Of a stretch of DNA of 64,000 nucleotides, positions 1 to 12,160 are shown piece after piece. The notes below the pieces were generated by a model, which was not told where the DNA came from, searched no databases, and saw nothing but the letters and a program-made list of their open reading frames with translations. The DNA comes from Bemisia tabaci (taxonomy: Eukaryota > Arthropoda > Insecta > Hemiptera > Aleyrodidae): NCBI RefSeq assembly GCF_918797505.1, contig NC_092797.1, forward strand, positions 36,283,372-36,347,371, read 5' to 3'. Position 1 is the first letter of the stretch, and every line of letters begins with the position of its first letter. The position numbers and the translations under genes are program-made.

Positions 1-547
1 ATGTGTTTTTTTTCCAGTGTGGTAGAATACTCTTCATATATGGGTGCTCTAGTTACAGACACATGGTTACCATAGGCTAAGCACTCCGTCCTAACAGGGT
101 ACTATCTCTGCACGCAAGATGGTACTGTTGAGTATAAAGCGACGTGAACTGGTTGCACGTTCCAGACGTGGGCGGAATATCGGGGGTGGGGCGGGGGCAA
201 TGAGCACGACGGGTCTCGGAGATTGGATAATGCCTCGCTGTAAAAAAGCGAATGGAAGTGCTATAAAAGCAATAACGCTGACGCCTCCAATTGGACCTGT
301 TTCGGGTCGTAAGGCACGTTGCGTTTAACCGTTATCGTCCTATTCCGCCACGCTGTCGACGACTGCTCGCCCGTTGAGGAGTGATCGAGGGCTATTCACC
401 CGTGATTAGCAAAAAAACCATATCTCCAGTGGAATCCTTATGCACATGTGCCCTTTTTGCTAAGCACGAAAGTATTTCCCAGGCCTCTCCAATCACTTCT
501 ACCGAGCACTCACCTTTCACTTTTCCCGCCAAAAATCAAACGTAGAC
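1..547. other. unassigned DNA
   Basis: I see no supported gene or repeat here. Reading frames are short, and nothing in their translations resembles a known family. Confidence 0.4.
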
Positions 548-824
548 CTGCGGGCCGATTATTAAAATTTATAGACAAAGCTATGGACAAAGATGTCATA
601 AGGACGATAGAGCGATCCTATTGGTTGAAATAGGTGGTTCCTATAGACTAAGGGGGCAAATGATGGACTAACTTTCGGGTTTCTCGTGAGTTGCCGTTAG
701 TTAGTCTATTACCTACGTCCTTTGTCCATTACAACCACCCGCTTCCACCAATAGGACCCCTCCACATCTCTTTTGTCTTATTTGTCTATAGCTTTGTCTG
801 TCAATTTCAATAATCAGCCCGCAG
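548..824. mobile_element. foldback MITE, family 1, copy 1
   Basis: The ends are long imperfect inverted repeats. The left end begins CTGCGGGCCGATTATTAAAA and the right end, reverse-complemented, begins CTGCGGGCTGATTATTGAAA. The complementarity continues inward past a GACAAAG motif and includes matching CCTATTGGT blocks. A second copy of about the same length and terminal sequence lies at 45569-45844. There is no coding capacity, so this is a non-autonomous element. I see no clear target-site duplication, so the superfamily is open. Confidence 0.8.
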
Positions 825-1654
825 ATGAGGAGTTTGTAAAAGAGGCGGCTGTCATTTCGAGAGGAAACATCTTTTTTAAAAAATCTGTTGGGCGTAAATT
901 AGCACGGAAAACGTGTTGGGAGTTATACCATGAAACTGTACCATGAAAAAGTTCTTTATTCTTTCGTAAAGCATGTTTTCCTAGTCTTGAATTAACGACT
1001 CAATTTTAAAGTTTTAGCGGACTATGGTTCCGTTTCCTTATGGTGGACGGTCACATAATATTCATGGTTCAAATATGTTTTGCCAATAGTTTCGTCATTA
1101 ATATGCTTGCTCTTCAAATTTTGTCGACGGCTGTATTTTTAATTGGTCGGGTAGTTTTTTACGTAACGGTAAACATCCCCTCACTGACGGAAAAAGTTTA
1201 CGTTACGGGTTGTGAACTGTGTCTTACGGCTCATTTGCTCTTCGATGAGTTCATTCGTTATTCTTGACATTACCGCGGAGACTGAGTTCGATAATCTAAT
1301 AATAATTACAAGCGTTGCCCAGCTTAAGTATTTGCGCTCAACTACTCAACTACTTCCGTACTCTGCATTTTTCGCTACACGCTTGAAATCGCTCATTTGA
1401 AAGTTAATCACGTCGATAATTGAGGGCGCGTTACCCTATCGAGTTTTAAGTGATTGAGAAGCGGTTTCTCTGGAATGCACGGCTCTCATATTTAATGACT
1501 CTCGAGCGGGCAGTCAAGTGTATTCTTCCGATAAATTGCACGATGCGATTTTCTCTTTCATAGATGACGAGGGGCGGCTGACGCTAGGGCGGGAGATTTC
1601 TAGGACAACTGTGATTCCGCAGCTCCGTATGGTCGTGGCGCTTGAATACTAGTT
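825..1654. other. unassigned AT-rich DNA
   Basis: No gene is supported. The only structure seen is an imperfect palindrome around 1158-1209, where TACGTAACGGTAAAC faces GTTTACGTTACGG. Confidence 0.35.
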
Positions 1655-1975
1655 GGACTTCATTTTGCAATTAGAACCTACAATTTCTGGCTCATCTATA
1701 AAACACAAAAATGCATTGGATAACCAACGGTACATACGTAAACAAATGGTGCATACGTTGTTTCTTAGCCGAGCCAGAAGTTGTAGTTTCCAATTACAAA
1801 ATGAAGTTCAGTTGTTTTTCACAACTTAGCGGGGAACAAATGAACAACATATTGCAATTCGGAACAACAATTTCTGGCTCATCTGTAAGAAAAACTTATG
1901 TGCACAGGTAACTAATGGTACATACGTTGTTTCTAAACTGAGCCAGGAATTGTAGTTCCAAATTGAAAAATGTAG
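1655..1975. repeat. clustered ends of the 'TTTCTGGCTC' MITE family
   Basis: The block CAATTTCTGGCTCATCTRTAA occurs at about 1681 and 1868. Its inverted form (GAGCCAG then GTTGTAGTTCC) occurs at about 1772 and 1940. Each is paired with a CATACGTTGTTTCT motif. This looks like two or more overlapping copies of a short inverted-repeat element, related to copies at 9053, 16159 and 48339. Exact boundaries are not resolved. Confidence 0.6.
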
Positions 1976-4120
1976 GTAGTCCAAAAAACACATTTTAGTG
2001 AGCAGATATCACGGGGGGAATTAAGAATTTTTTGCGGTCCGACACAAACTGGGATGTATTTAAATCAGAAGGAACTACATCCATTCTGATATAAGCCCAA
2101 ATTTGGGAGAAAATATTGATTCATGAACGTTGAATGTAAATTGATTTTAAAGATTCCGTCCAATTATCTTGATTTTAAGCTGATATGCGGCATTTCGCAC
2201 GACCGTGATTTGGGCGAACTGCCGTGCATCGAAATCGCGTTGAGTTAATCTCTTTGGATTTCGAACTGTAACTTCTCTCCTATTCGGCCGATTTTTACAA
2301 ATGAGGTCTCTTTTTATTTGTACTTTAACGGAAAGTAAGGAAAAACTCGCTAAATAGACGGAAAACAATTTTTGTGAAAATTTGGTGGATCCTGGCGTCA
2401 CGGTGAATGGTTAATCGGGCGTGGAAGATAATAGGTTCGACGAGGCGACCCTCTCCTCGCCGTCTTTTATTGCCTTGCTCGAAACCTGACACCCAAAGCT
2501 ATATCGGGAGATAACTGCAGTGGTTTGAGTGGATTTCTGCAGGGGCCACGGTTAGTACATGGTATAAAGAGTCACGAGGCTCATCACAGATTGCACTTGC
2601 AGTGCAAGACGCTCATTGGCTAAACAGTTTTGGCGGGAAAGAAGGTTCTAGAGTTGAGTCCTCCGAGCGTAAGAAAGCTTCTATGAGGTTTCTGTCAAAT
2701 TGAATAATACGGTTTTGACAGGAAAATGTTCTCAAGGGTTCCCAATTAGCAGTTCATTCGGTTTTTTGGTAAGAGACCATCAGGGCTTGACAGTATAATG
2801 GTTCAAAGACAAGAAAACGGGTCCGAGGAAAAAAATATTTGGACGGCCCGTTGAATAGCATTGGTTGATCGGTGTGCTGTACTATGGTACATCCGAGTGA
2901 TTTCAAAAAGCGAGCCCTACTGGCACGCTTAAAATAAAAAAAAACTTATCTCACTCTTATCTTCTGTTTTATTCATGATTCAGTTTATTTGTTGCGGTGT
3001 GAAAAATTTGTCATGTTAATAGTTTCACGAAGGCGAGCTCTCCAACACAGTAGTGTTGGAACCAGCAGCTTGTTTATTTTTATTTAAATGCGCCCAAAGA
3101 GGACGACACGCGCTCTCAAAGGTCCGGATGGGTCATTACTTACTTCAAAAATGCAAAAATGGAGAGGAGCCGGACTCATCAAAAAGGTGACCTTAGTGAC
3201 CTGCCAATAGTGGCAAAAATAATAGAAATTGTTCAGGTACATCTCAAGAACAAATGGTGACAATAAATGCAAATTTACATTGTATTGATTGGAAAATTAT
3301 CAATATCAAGGCGTATTTAGTCAGGCATATTTAAATATCTGGGTCAAAGAAACATTTGAAGAGAGTGGGCTCCTATAGAAGTTATTACCTGTCTATAGCC
3401 GTAAAAAATCATGGAGATCGGCTTACTAGTAGATCTCCAGAATGAAACAGAACGGAAAGAGACATTTTGGGGAAACAGGTAGCTCGTGCGACTGTCTCTG
3501 TGTGTGATACCTAACTTTCATAAAGCTGCAAATCGGTTCGTTTTGGCCATGATAATCATGCACATTGCGAAAATTGGCAATAACGGGCCCAGTTATTCCG
3601 ATTCACCGAGTTCGATCTAACTCGCGCGATTATACCAACCAGAGAAATCCTTCAGAGAGAACAAAGGTTACATTTCGGGGGCTTTCTAGCCCTATGAGCA
3701 CTATCGTATCGCACCCCTTCCCCCCACACTCCACTGCTTTCTAATTAATACGAATCGCCACGCATATTTCGACCGCGGGGAAGAGGGACAAAATTCCTAA
3801 TTTCGAACCGTAGCTGACCGCAAGAATGGCGAATCAATACTCGGATGGAATTTATTAATAACAAAAAACGAGGCAGAGTCATTGCCCATGCTTTTAGCGC
3901 TAATTGTTCATTTTGTGCCCCTCCGCCAAATGACAGTTAATTATTTTAGATCGATTGGCCCCCCGCTTTATCCCCGCTCCTCTGAGTCGCCCGATCCCTG
4001 TTTCTGCTCCGACCCCCCCTTCCCCCTCATCGCCTCCGCTCCCCCCTACACTTGTCCGCTTTTGTAAGCCGCGCGGTATATAGCGTTAATTTGCCTGATT
4101 CAACGCCGTTGTAGTAGTCA
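1976..4120. other. unassigned DNA
   Basis: No gene is recognised. A short perfect stem (TCCAACAC/GTGTTGGA, 4-base loop) sits at 3041-3060. The stretch 3950-4070 is C-rich. The rest shows no structure I can support. Confidence 0.35.
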
Positions 4121-4121
4121 T

Positions 4122-4148
4122 TCTCTCTCTCTCTCTCTCTCCCTCTCC
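4122..4148. repeat. (TC)n microsatellite
   Basis: An uninterrupted TC dinucleotide run of about 20 bases is followed by a decayed CCCTCTCCC tail. Confidence 0.9.
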
Positions 4149-4750
4149 CATTTTTTTCTTCATTAATTTGTTCACTTTTTTTGAAGAAAAAAAAATAATA
4201 TTTTTTCATTTGTTCCTGCTGCCTCGCGAAATTAAATCAAATATATTCGCTGTGCCTCGTTCGTAAAATTAGTTTTATTACCTTATAATTTGGTTTATTT
4301 AAATCATGTAAACATAGATACAAGACATATTCTTGTAACAGTTACATTTTATTCAATAAAATTAGATTAAGAAAAAAAATTATTCAGTTTCATTGACAAA
4401 GAGCACTCTATAGCATCTATTACGAACCAGACTATCAAATCTTTAAGCTATGTCTATTATGGCTAATGCCTTAATTCATGTTGTGTCTATCTGCATATCA
4501 AAGTATTCCGTGCTCAGCAAAGTATCCTTAAAAAGCCTTAATTGGTTAGTTTGAACAATGGAAGATACACTTTTGGTTGGGCGAGGCGTCCCAGGCATCC
4601 TGGGACTATCCAGGACCCCAAAAATGGCAGGCATTGATATTGGACGTTTTAGAACTATAGGATATGGGTCTTCCCTGCATCACAACATGGTACACGCAAC
4701 TAAAATTACACACAATTTTGAACCAATTTTGTGTATAAAATCCCTAATGA
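4149..4750. other. unassigned AT-rich DNA
   Basis: AT-rich sequence with A- and T-runs and no supported gene or repeat. Confidence 0.35.
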
Positions 4751-5007
4751 CAGGGTTGTCACAGAATTTGGGAAATTAAATTCCCCGACATATCCCTGAT
4801 TTCCGTGACACATGTTGGCAAAATTCTCGGAGAGATGAAAAAATGCCTTATTTTTAAAATGACATAGTTAGAAATGTTTTCAGGTAAAATTTGTTGTTCG
4901 GGACGTCAAACCCGCTCGAAAAAGCAAATGAAGGTGATTTGACGATTTTTCCCTGATATTTTCGTCATTTTCCCTGACATTTTCAGGTTTTCCCTGACTT
5001 TTTAAAA
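4751..5007. mobile_element. fragment of a CAGGGTTGTCACA-ended DNA transposon
   Basis: The left end begins CAGGGTTGTCACAGAATTTG, a terminus style common in hAT-like elements. The body repeats the phrase TTCCCTGA(C/T) several times (for example near 4952, 4970 and 4990). No matching right terminus is visible, so this is probably a truncated copy. Related pieces appear near 54684-54835 and 60361-60470. The superfamily assignment is an inference from the end sequence. Confidence 0.5.
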
Positions 5008-5061
5008 TTCATTGATGATATTTTCCTACCTCCTAAGTACCTATGTCGAAATGAAGCTCTT

Positions 5062-5336
5062 GGGATCCAAAAGGGAAACCAAACGTATAACACGAACATC
5101 ACCCGCTGTCAATTCTCAGATTCCAATATCAAAGTAATACGGCCAAGAATGATTATAAATGAGCGTCCTTCTGCAAAAATGAGTCAATTTGTACAAAAAA
5201 GCGGGTCGTAACTGTTGTAATAATAAATCATTCTAGACAATTCGAGTTCAAAGGTTAGCTGCCCTTTGGGTCCTAAGAACCCCCACCCGCACCCTCCATG
5301 ACCTAAAACAAAATTACAGATATGTCTGTACTCTCC
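5062..5336 (+). repeat. diverged copy of the 44451-44835 element family
   Basis: From GGGATCCAAA through AAAAATGAGTCAATTTGTACA to TACTCTCCCCATACCTGGTACT, the sequence aligns by eye with 59998-60306. It also aligns with the reverse complement of the hAT-like element at 44451-44835. It is decayed and lacks clean ends. Confidence 0.6.
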
Positions 5337-6957
5337 CCATACCTGGTACTTTATCCACCGATGATATTTTATTTCTAGAAGGGTTGTTGTAATATAATAA
5401 TGTTCGAATTCTAATTTTAGGTTTTTTCCTTTTCCATAAATAGATACTCCAACCGGTGGTGTGAAAAAAGAGACGGAAAAAGGCCGCGTGTGAGAATCGA
5501 GTCGGGGCGGAATGAAACAGCGTCACTTGAAAGTGGCGGAGGCTCGAACGAGAGGGTGGTTTATTTTGTTTACTGTCATAGATATGAGCTGGAGCGGCGC
5601 CCCCTTTCCACCCCCCGCCCCCCTCGGACCATGAGCATCAGCCGGGACCACTCAGGAGAGGCTCGGCCGTGAGACTGAATCAATACCCGATTTTTCGCCG
5701 GCCGCCACCATCCACCACCGCCGCACCGGTCGGTGCACCAGTCACACATCCCGACATCCGAGATCTAGCCCACTCCAACGCGTCACCGGCCGCAACACGT
5801 CGGATCCGCGTCGAACAGGCACCCCCCCCCCCCCCCTCTGCCCCCTATCCCTCGCTCGTTGTGTTTGAAGAGAGGAACAAAGAGGAACCATGAGAAATGA
5901 TTTGAATTACGGGGTGCATGGCACCAAAGAAGGCGCCGCCTATTTTTAAAGGTGATGAGTCAAGTACAGTGACGATATATTTTAGAGGTCTCGTATGAAT
6001 AATCTAAGCAATGTGATCGAGGCAAAAATTAAATTCAAAGGTCAACGCTACTTTTCACCTACTGATGGCTGATGAGCAACTTGCCTGAGAGGAACCACGC
6101 ACAAATGAATTTAATATGAAGAGGGAAGAGGGAAGGATGTGCACACGATTTGTGCGATTCGTAGTTTCTTTTGTTTTAATTCATTTGTACATAATTTTCT
6201 TCGGCATAAAAATGTTTAGTTTTAAAATGTTGTCGTGAAAAGCTCGTGGGATAAGTATAACATTCAAGAGTAGACTTTGATCCCGTCATTTCACCAAAGT
6301 AACACATTCCCACATGCTTAAAATGGGTATACTATCATAGAATCATAGTATAGTATCGACACACTATATATAATTCCGTAAGCCCTATTCTTTGGGTCGA
6401 AATTTAGCGGGGATCGCTGGGCCGATCCGGGCGTGGGTGGTACCGGCTTGACCGTCTTGGTCCCCGATGGCCAAAATACACACATTGAACAACACAGCGT
6501 GGGAAGGAAACAATGCTAGATTGAGTAGCCATCTGAAGTCGTTGTAGTGCGCAATTTGACTCGCCTAGGGTATTGTTTTCTTGTGACCGGGCAATTCAAA
6601 GTTCCCGTAATTGATGTTCAATAAAAACGTTGATATCATAGCTAGAAGTTGATTTCAGTGCTTTAAGTTGCGCGAATCGTGTTTAACGTAAAATTTTGAT
6701 GAAGAATCATGTATCAGAGTGCTTATATTCGTACATTGTTTAATGGTCTATTTAATCTAAAAAAGTGAACACAGAGAACATTCCAAACTTTTCTGGGGAA
6801 AATATTTTATCGGGAGAAACGTAGCAACGTCGAAATGCTCATACGGCGTCGAAACACGTCATGGGCCTTTTAAGCCCGATTATACGATGCCACGATTATC
6901 CTAACGCAAGTTCGAATAACCGCGCCAAACACAGTGCGACCGGTGTCACACTCATAT
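5337..6957. other. unassigned DNA with a GC-rich block and C-run
   Basis: The segment at about 5570-5840 is GC- and CpG-rich and ends in a 15-base C homopolymer (5822-5836). An imperfect palindrome (TACTAT...ATAGTA) lies at about 6328-6356. No gene is supported. The open frames in the GC-rich block show no recognisable domain. Confidence 0.4.
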
Positions 6958-6958
6958 C

Positions 6959-7072
6959 AGCGCCTGCAAGACTGGAGAAATACTTCACGCATTGCGTCAA
7001 ATAGTGCCGACGTATTTTAGCGCCTACAAGACTGCATGAATACCTCTCGCATTGCGCCAAACGCAACGCGAG
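6959..7072. repeat. 60-bp tandem duplication
   Basis: Two units of exactly 60-bp period start at 6961 (CGCCTGCAAGACTGGAGAAA) and 7021 (CGCCTACAAGACTGCATGAA). Both contain CGCATTGCG. A weaker third relative may precede them at about 6901. The minus-strand frame across it is repetitive and not a recognised protein. Confidence 0.75.
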
Positions 7073-7795
7073 GCGAATACTATTTGCAATAACCATTCGA
7101 CCTCAGGTAAAGGCATATGGTACTGACGTTAGCTGGATTGAGGGCGCATCAAACTGTGAAGATGACTCGACACTCGACCGCGTTCCCTTCCTTGGCTTGC
7201 GCGACGCTGAAATCGCCGCAAGACTAGGACCATGCGTCATTGCTTTTGACGGTCTCTGTCCGGATGCAGCTATTCTGAAACTTGATTTGCGTGAAATTAA
7301 TTTTGGTTTAATAAAGAGAAAACAGAACGAACGAAAATATCGCGTTGAAATTTTTTGTGATTGTAAAATGAATCATTCCAGAAATGTATCGGAAAATTAA
7401 AAAAATGGGCGCAGCTTTTTTAAAAAAAAATGGATTAAAAATAAAATATGAGTAGAGATGTGCAACGTTGCAATCGGAGATAAGAACATTTTTGGAGAAC
7501 GCCGATTTTCAGAATAACTACGCAAGGCTGAGTTGATGGGATAGTTTCATCAATATTTGGACGTATTTGTAGTACAAAGAATTAAGTGCAAATGCATTAT
7601 ATCAAAATGTGATAGGTAGCTGGATCTTGTGCACATCTTTTCTTTTGATTGAGATCCTGAGAAAAAATCTTGAGATTTTTGTTTCACCGATGCAAGTACG
7701 TAAGGAAGACGTGATATGACGCAAGAGAGTCGGCCAGTTTCCAAAACAAGGCACTTAATTTAGAACTAATACCAAGAAATGTAAAATTTTTAGTT
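7073..7795. other. unassigned DNA
   Basis: No gene, RNA or repeat that I can support. Confidence 0.35.
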
Positions 7796-8133
7796 TCTTG
7801 AAGTTTTTTGCCAACGTGCATTAAAAATTCAGCATAAAGCTGAAAATCTCAATAGAGAAAAAAGCTCATATAAGCACAGTTTTCCCTCAAAGAGATATGC
7901 TTGGTGCAACACTAGTTACGTCCATTCAGGAACTGCACTGCACTGAGGATTGGCCCAAAAAGGCCGAAACTCGTCTGAAGTTGCCTTCCTGGATGGACGT
8001 AACTAGTGTTGCACTAAACAGCATATCTCTTTGACAGAAAACTGAGCTCATAGGAGATTTTTCCCTCTGTATTGAGATTTTTAGCTTTATGCTGAATTTT
8101 GAACGCACGCTGGCAAGAAAAACTCCAACAAAC
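7796..8133. mobile_element. foldback element, about 340 bp
   Basis: Two arms of about 135 bp are inverted copies. AAATTCAGCATAAAGCTGAA at the left faces TTTAGCTTTATGCTGAATTT at the right, and CAACACTAGTTACGTCCAT faces ATGGACGTAACTAGTGTTG. The short loop itself contains a small palindrome (TTGGCCCAAAAAGGCCGAA). No coding capacity and no clear target duplication. Confidence 0.8.
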
Positions 8134-8195
8134 TGTCTTACGACCCTTGCGTCCACCGCAATCAGTTTGTGTAAAATTTTTACTTTAAAACCCTC

Positions 8196-8426
8196 CACTG
8201 GAAAAAAAAAACACATTAGATCTAGAGCCCAGACTCTTGAAAACATTGACAAGAAAAAATACTCTTGATTCAAGCAGATTTAAGCTTAAATCAAAAGGAA
8301 ATCCGCTCAAATTAAGAGGCTTGGTTCTTGATTTAAGCTTAAATCTGATTGAATCAAGAGTATTTTTTCTTGTCGATGTTTTTAAGAGTCTGGACTCTAG
8401 ATCCAATGTGTTTTTTTTTCCTAGTG
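8196..8426. mobile_element. palindromic MITE, family 2, copy 1
   Basis: Almost the whole element is one inverted repeat. It starts CACTGGAAAAAAAAAACACA and carries GATCTAGAG, CTTGATTCAA and TTTAAGCTTAAAT blocks that recur inverted in the right half. Near-identical copies lie at 28378-28602 and 42674-42901. Both strands are open for long distances because the element is a palindrome, so the overlapping reading frames are not genes. A TC dinucleotide flanks each end. The other copies have TT and AA, suggesting a 2-bp duplication. Confidence 0.9.
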
Positions 8427-9052
8427 TCGCACACCACAAACCACGATGAAAATACCGTCTGAAAATAAGCTGAGTGCTCACTCGGAATTCGGTGGAACCC
8501 GAGTTTACCCGACACTGATTTTCAAACAGCGGATCTGCTCGGGACCGGAGACTTACCGCTGTTTTCTGGGCACCGTAAATTGCCCGTGCGCGCTGCACGT
8601 TGCGGTGAGGATATACGACGAGAAAAATAGCGAGCAAAGTTCCCGCGAAGACCCCGCATTAGGAGCCGAGCCCCTGGTGCGCCCCCGCCCCGAAAAATGC
8701 GGAGCCCGCCGAGCCAACCCGCGACTTTGCGGCCCCGTTCGGCGACTCCGGCCCGAGTTAAAAACGCAATTAAACTTATCTTCATGCTCGAGTGATCCCT
8801 GCCGTGGCGTTTCTTTTAATCGCCAAGGATCAGGGCCCTCTTAACTCTTTCGCATCGGGCCGCCGAGGAGAAAGCGCCATGTCGTATCGCGGCTTTGTTG
8901 CGCTCCGGAGTTGGATTCGGTCAGAAATGGCGGGTGAAGCGAGGAGGAAGCCGCAACGCGATATTGTAGTCGGGTTGAAGGAATCTAGACAGTGTTCGAA
9001 TGAAGAAAAACAGGAAAAAAACTTGGCCACGATCCTGAAAAAAGACCAATAG
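8427..9052. other. unassigned GC/CpG-rich DNA
   Basis: CpG-rich sequence centred on about 8560-8900. Frames of 66-132 codons exist on both strands, but none shows a recognisable motif. A promoter or first exon is possible; nothing in the sequence proves it. Confidence 0.35.
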
Positions 9053-9191
9053 ATGGATTGCGTTCAGCAAAGAGGAACCACTATTTCTGGCTTACTTTAA
9101 AAACAACATATGCCATTGGTTTCCTTTTGTAGAAACGTGCTTTTATGGAAGAGCCAGAGAGAGAGGGTTCCTTATTGCAAAATGTGATTCA
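9053..9191. mobile_element. small MITE of the 'CTATTTCTGGCT' type
   Basis: The left end reads TGGATTGCGTTCAGCAAAGA followed by GGAACCACTATTTCTGGCT. The right end reads AGAGCCAGAGAGAGAGGGTT followed by CCTTATTGCAAAATG. The two are imperfect inverted repeats. It sits 11 bp from the related element at 9203. Confidence 0.7.
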
Positions 9192-9202
9192 GATAGGGTA
9201 AG

Positions 9203-9457
9203 AATTGGATTGAATTTTGCAAAAAGGAACCAAGAGCATTGTTGTGTTTGTTTAGCTTTTTTACCTTGAAAGTACAAACTGATCATCTAAGCAAGTCTTG
9301 TCTTTACTCCCAATAAACTATGAAATTCAAGACGAAAATTACGTTTGTAATTAAATTTTTTGCATGATTTCAGTGATTTTTTGAAAAGAATGTAAGTTGC
9401 ACAATCCAAACTACATCGGAATGCTCTTGTTTCCTTTTTTCAAAATGCAATCCAATT
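9203..9457. mobile_element. MITE of the 'GGAACCAAGAGCATT' type
   Basis: Terminal inverted repeats: left AATTGGATTGAATTTTGCAA then AAAGGAACCAAGAGCATT, right AATGCTCTTGTTTCC then AAAATGCAATCCAATT. The same family hosts the nested insertion at 56418-56962, and a solo end lies at 10915-10972. Confidence 0.8.
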
Positions 9458-10914
9458 GGACTATGATGGCAAATGGAACTAAGTGAAAGCGAACGATCAC
9501 AAAAGGAAGGAATTCTCATTAAAATTTCATTTCTCTATGAGACAGTTTTCAATTTCATATGAAACACTGGATTAAGGTGAATCTTAATAAAGATGTAATT
9601 ACATCGTTCAGAGAAAATTAAAGTCCATTATACAAGGTTTAGAAGTACGAGATGATCAGAGCTTGGCAAAATTAAAGAGTGGTTGGAAAAATTGGTCGAT
9701 TACCCAATATTCAAAGATACTCAAGGATTTGGAGAAAAAATTAAGCATATTTAAGGCCAAGCCTAAGGGCGCATTCAGACACTTCGAACAGGAGGGTGGG
9801 CTTTCTTTCTGAACTCCGCTCATCTGGGAGGTGGGAGAGGTCATAAAATCGTCGGAATTTTGAAGCATTTGATATGCAGTCTCTGTCAATTTTGTCATGA
9901 ATAATTACCAAATATGAGCGTTTTTTCTTCTTACCTAGGTCTCTTTTTTTCTTTCTCTCTCTTCTTTTCTTCCTCCCTTTTTTCGGGCGAACGAGGGGGG
10001 GGGGATGGGGGCGTACGCTCCCTACATGGCCGAACCTCGTCTACTCATGACATCAAAATCGAAGTCTAGTGCAATAAATCTACTCCAATTATTCTGATCC
10101 AAGTTTGAAGCTTCCTCTCTGAGCCCATTGACATACTCATAATTGCATGGAGATTCAGCCGTCGGGGCTCGGAACTGCAGCGGCATTCGGCGTCATCTGC
10201 AGTCGGGGGTAAATGGCATCCTCTGAAGTCCTCTTTCATTTATTCGAATAATAAAGCCCGCGGCGCCCCCCTCCGGCCCCCCGGCCCGGCCATCGGCGCG
10301 AGGAGCTGTGAATGACAGGCTCCCTCGCTCAAAGAGCCGATCCGCGCTGTGTGCTCAAATCAGTCCAAAGCAAACTTCTTTCCCAGTCCTCCGAATGTTT
10401 GGCCAGACGAAATAAAACTTTTCGGCGCGAATCCGCCGAGAAAGCTTTTTAAAGTAGCAGAACTTGATTGTTCGGCAAACAGTCGCTCAATAGCCTGTTT
10501 ACTCGCTGAATTGTACCCACCTCGAAATCAGCAGTGCCACTGCAGCGACCCCCCCTTCCCCCTGCAAACCCCCCCCCCCCCCGTCACCGTCACTGCGAGA
10601 GGATCATGCTTAGCGTGAAGCTGCGAAATAAATATGATTTTTTTTCTTCCTTGTCGTTTTTCCTTTGCCTTTCCTTTCGTGCCAATAGAGAGAAACACGG
10701 ATTTCCTAATGTTTCCGCTTGTGTTATTGCGTCTGACCGAATGTTACACGGTTCCATACGATACCGTATTCGGCACCAAGTCATATTAAAGCTGCGTTAA
10801 ATCGTAACTTTTTACGTCATTTATCTTCTCTTGAAGAAGATAATGACCATTTTCTACCTGCGGTAGCCAGTCAAGTACACTTCAGCGATGCAGTAAACTA
10901 AGTTCTTAGTATAT
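9458..10914. other. unassigned DNA with GC-rich block and C-run
   Basis: Sequence at 9873-9935 is shared with 12087-12143 (core ATTACCAAATATGAGCGTTTT), a short dispersed repeat. CT-rich sequence follows at 9945-9985. A GC-rich block lies at 10240-10345 and a 14-base C-run at about 10569-10582. No gene is supported. Confidence 0.4.
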
Positions 10915-10972
10915 AACTAATCTTAGCATCATTGCAATGCTAGCGGTTCCTTTTTGCAAAATGCAATCCACA
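10915..10972. repeat. solo end of the TGCAATCCA MITE family
   Basis: AATGCTAGCGGTTCCTTTTT followed by GCAAAATGCAATCCA matches the right terminus of the element at 9203-9457. I see no partner left end nearby. Confidence 0.6.
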
Positions 10973-11158
10973 TGATCAACGGGCTCATCACGACTTTCGA
11001 GACATTTGCCACGCGGAACAACCCTAATTTCCACTCGAGATGAAGTTTGCACGGGACCCATTTCATTCCCAACAGGGGACTCCGACGCGGAGGAAATGTC
11101 ACCATCGGAGGGCCGTCCCTCGGCGCGGGACCGAAATTCAATTTGGGCCGGAGATGGA

Positions 11159-11288
11159 GGCGGGCTCTCGGGCGGTCAAGTGTTTTCGCGGCTCGGGAGG
11201 GCCTAACGCGGCCTGGACAAGGGCGAGGGGGCGGGCTCTCGGGCGGTCAAGTGTTTTCGCGGCTCGGGAGGGCCTAACGCGGCCTGGA
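11159..11288. repeat. 71-bp GC-rich tandem duplication
   Basis: A unit beginning GGCGGGCTCTCGGGCGGTCA and ending GCGGCCTGGA is repeated with a 71-bp offset (11159 and 11230). The two copies look identical over about 59 bp, which indicates a recent duplication. Overlapping frames on the plus strand are shadows of this repeat. Confidence 0.9.
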
Positions 11289-12160
11289 GGGAGGGGGAGG
11301 GAGGGGCGAGAGTGGGCTTGGAGAGGCAGAATTACAAATAGAACTTAATCATAAACTCAATTATGACAGACAATGACGAGTCACTCGGGTCGAGGTGCGA
11401 AGGGACGGGAGGGGCGGGGAGTGGGCGGCGGGAGGCGGCAGCGGTGGCCGGGATAAAGGGACGAGAAGTGGTGTTTTTAGTGCGGTTCGCTCTGCTCGAG
11501 GATGATTAGGACGTGTAGTGTGAAAGTAGTGCTCTGTTATCATCCTTGTTGCGCCATTATCTCGTTGCGCAGCGCCCCTCCCCCTCCCGCCCTGACGCAC
11601 GGTGGGTGCTGCGGTCACCGGAAATGATACCTCGGATCGTTATATGTCGCGGCTATTTATAGGAGGCGTTTAAGCGCTTGAGGTTGAGGGTTTAAAAGGT
11701 GAGGGTTGGAGTTCAGATTTGAGGTTCAGAGTTTAAAACTCTGAGGTTCGAACTCTTGGGACGGTCCTAGGCATTTTGCATCTCATTTTGGTACTACCTA
11801 TGTATTTTCTTATTTCCATCCATCTGGATTTTCTGAAACTCACTTTCATCCATAAATACTCGGAGTATCAACGGAAGGTTAGGATGTTTGAATGTCAAAC
11901 ATAAATAAGTTTATCGATGTTCTTATATGTAAACAATGGTAGTGGTGAGTTAAAATAGACTTGTCTAGCTACATACGCCATGGGCAGATTCAGGCACTTT
12001 AAATGAAGGGAGCATAAGGGTAGCTCCAGAGGTCACCCCTGGAAAATTTGTGAAATTTTAAGTCTCTAAAGTATCTAATTTGCAGTCTGAGGCAAATTTG
12101 TCATGTTTTATTACCAAATATGAGCGTTTTCCCTTCTTTTTTCCTCTGCTCGCCCCTGTG
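11289..12160. other. unassigned DNA
   Basis: A 17-base perfect palindrome CAGAGTTTAAAACTCTG lies at 11727-11743. The segment 12087-12143 is the second copy of the short dispersed repeat noted at 9873. Purine-rich GC sequence occupies 11280-11450. No gene seen. Confidence 0.4.
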
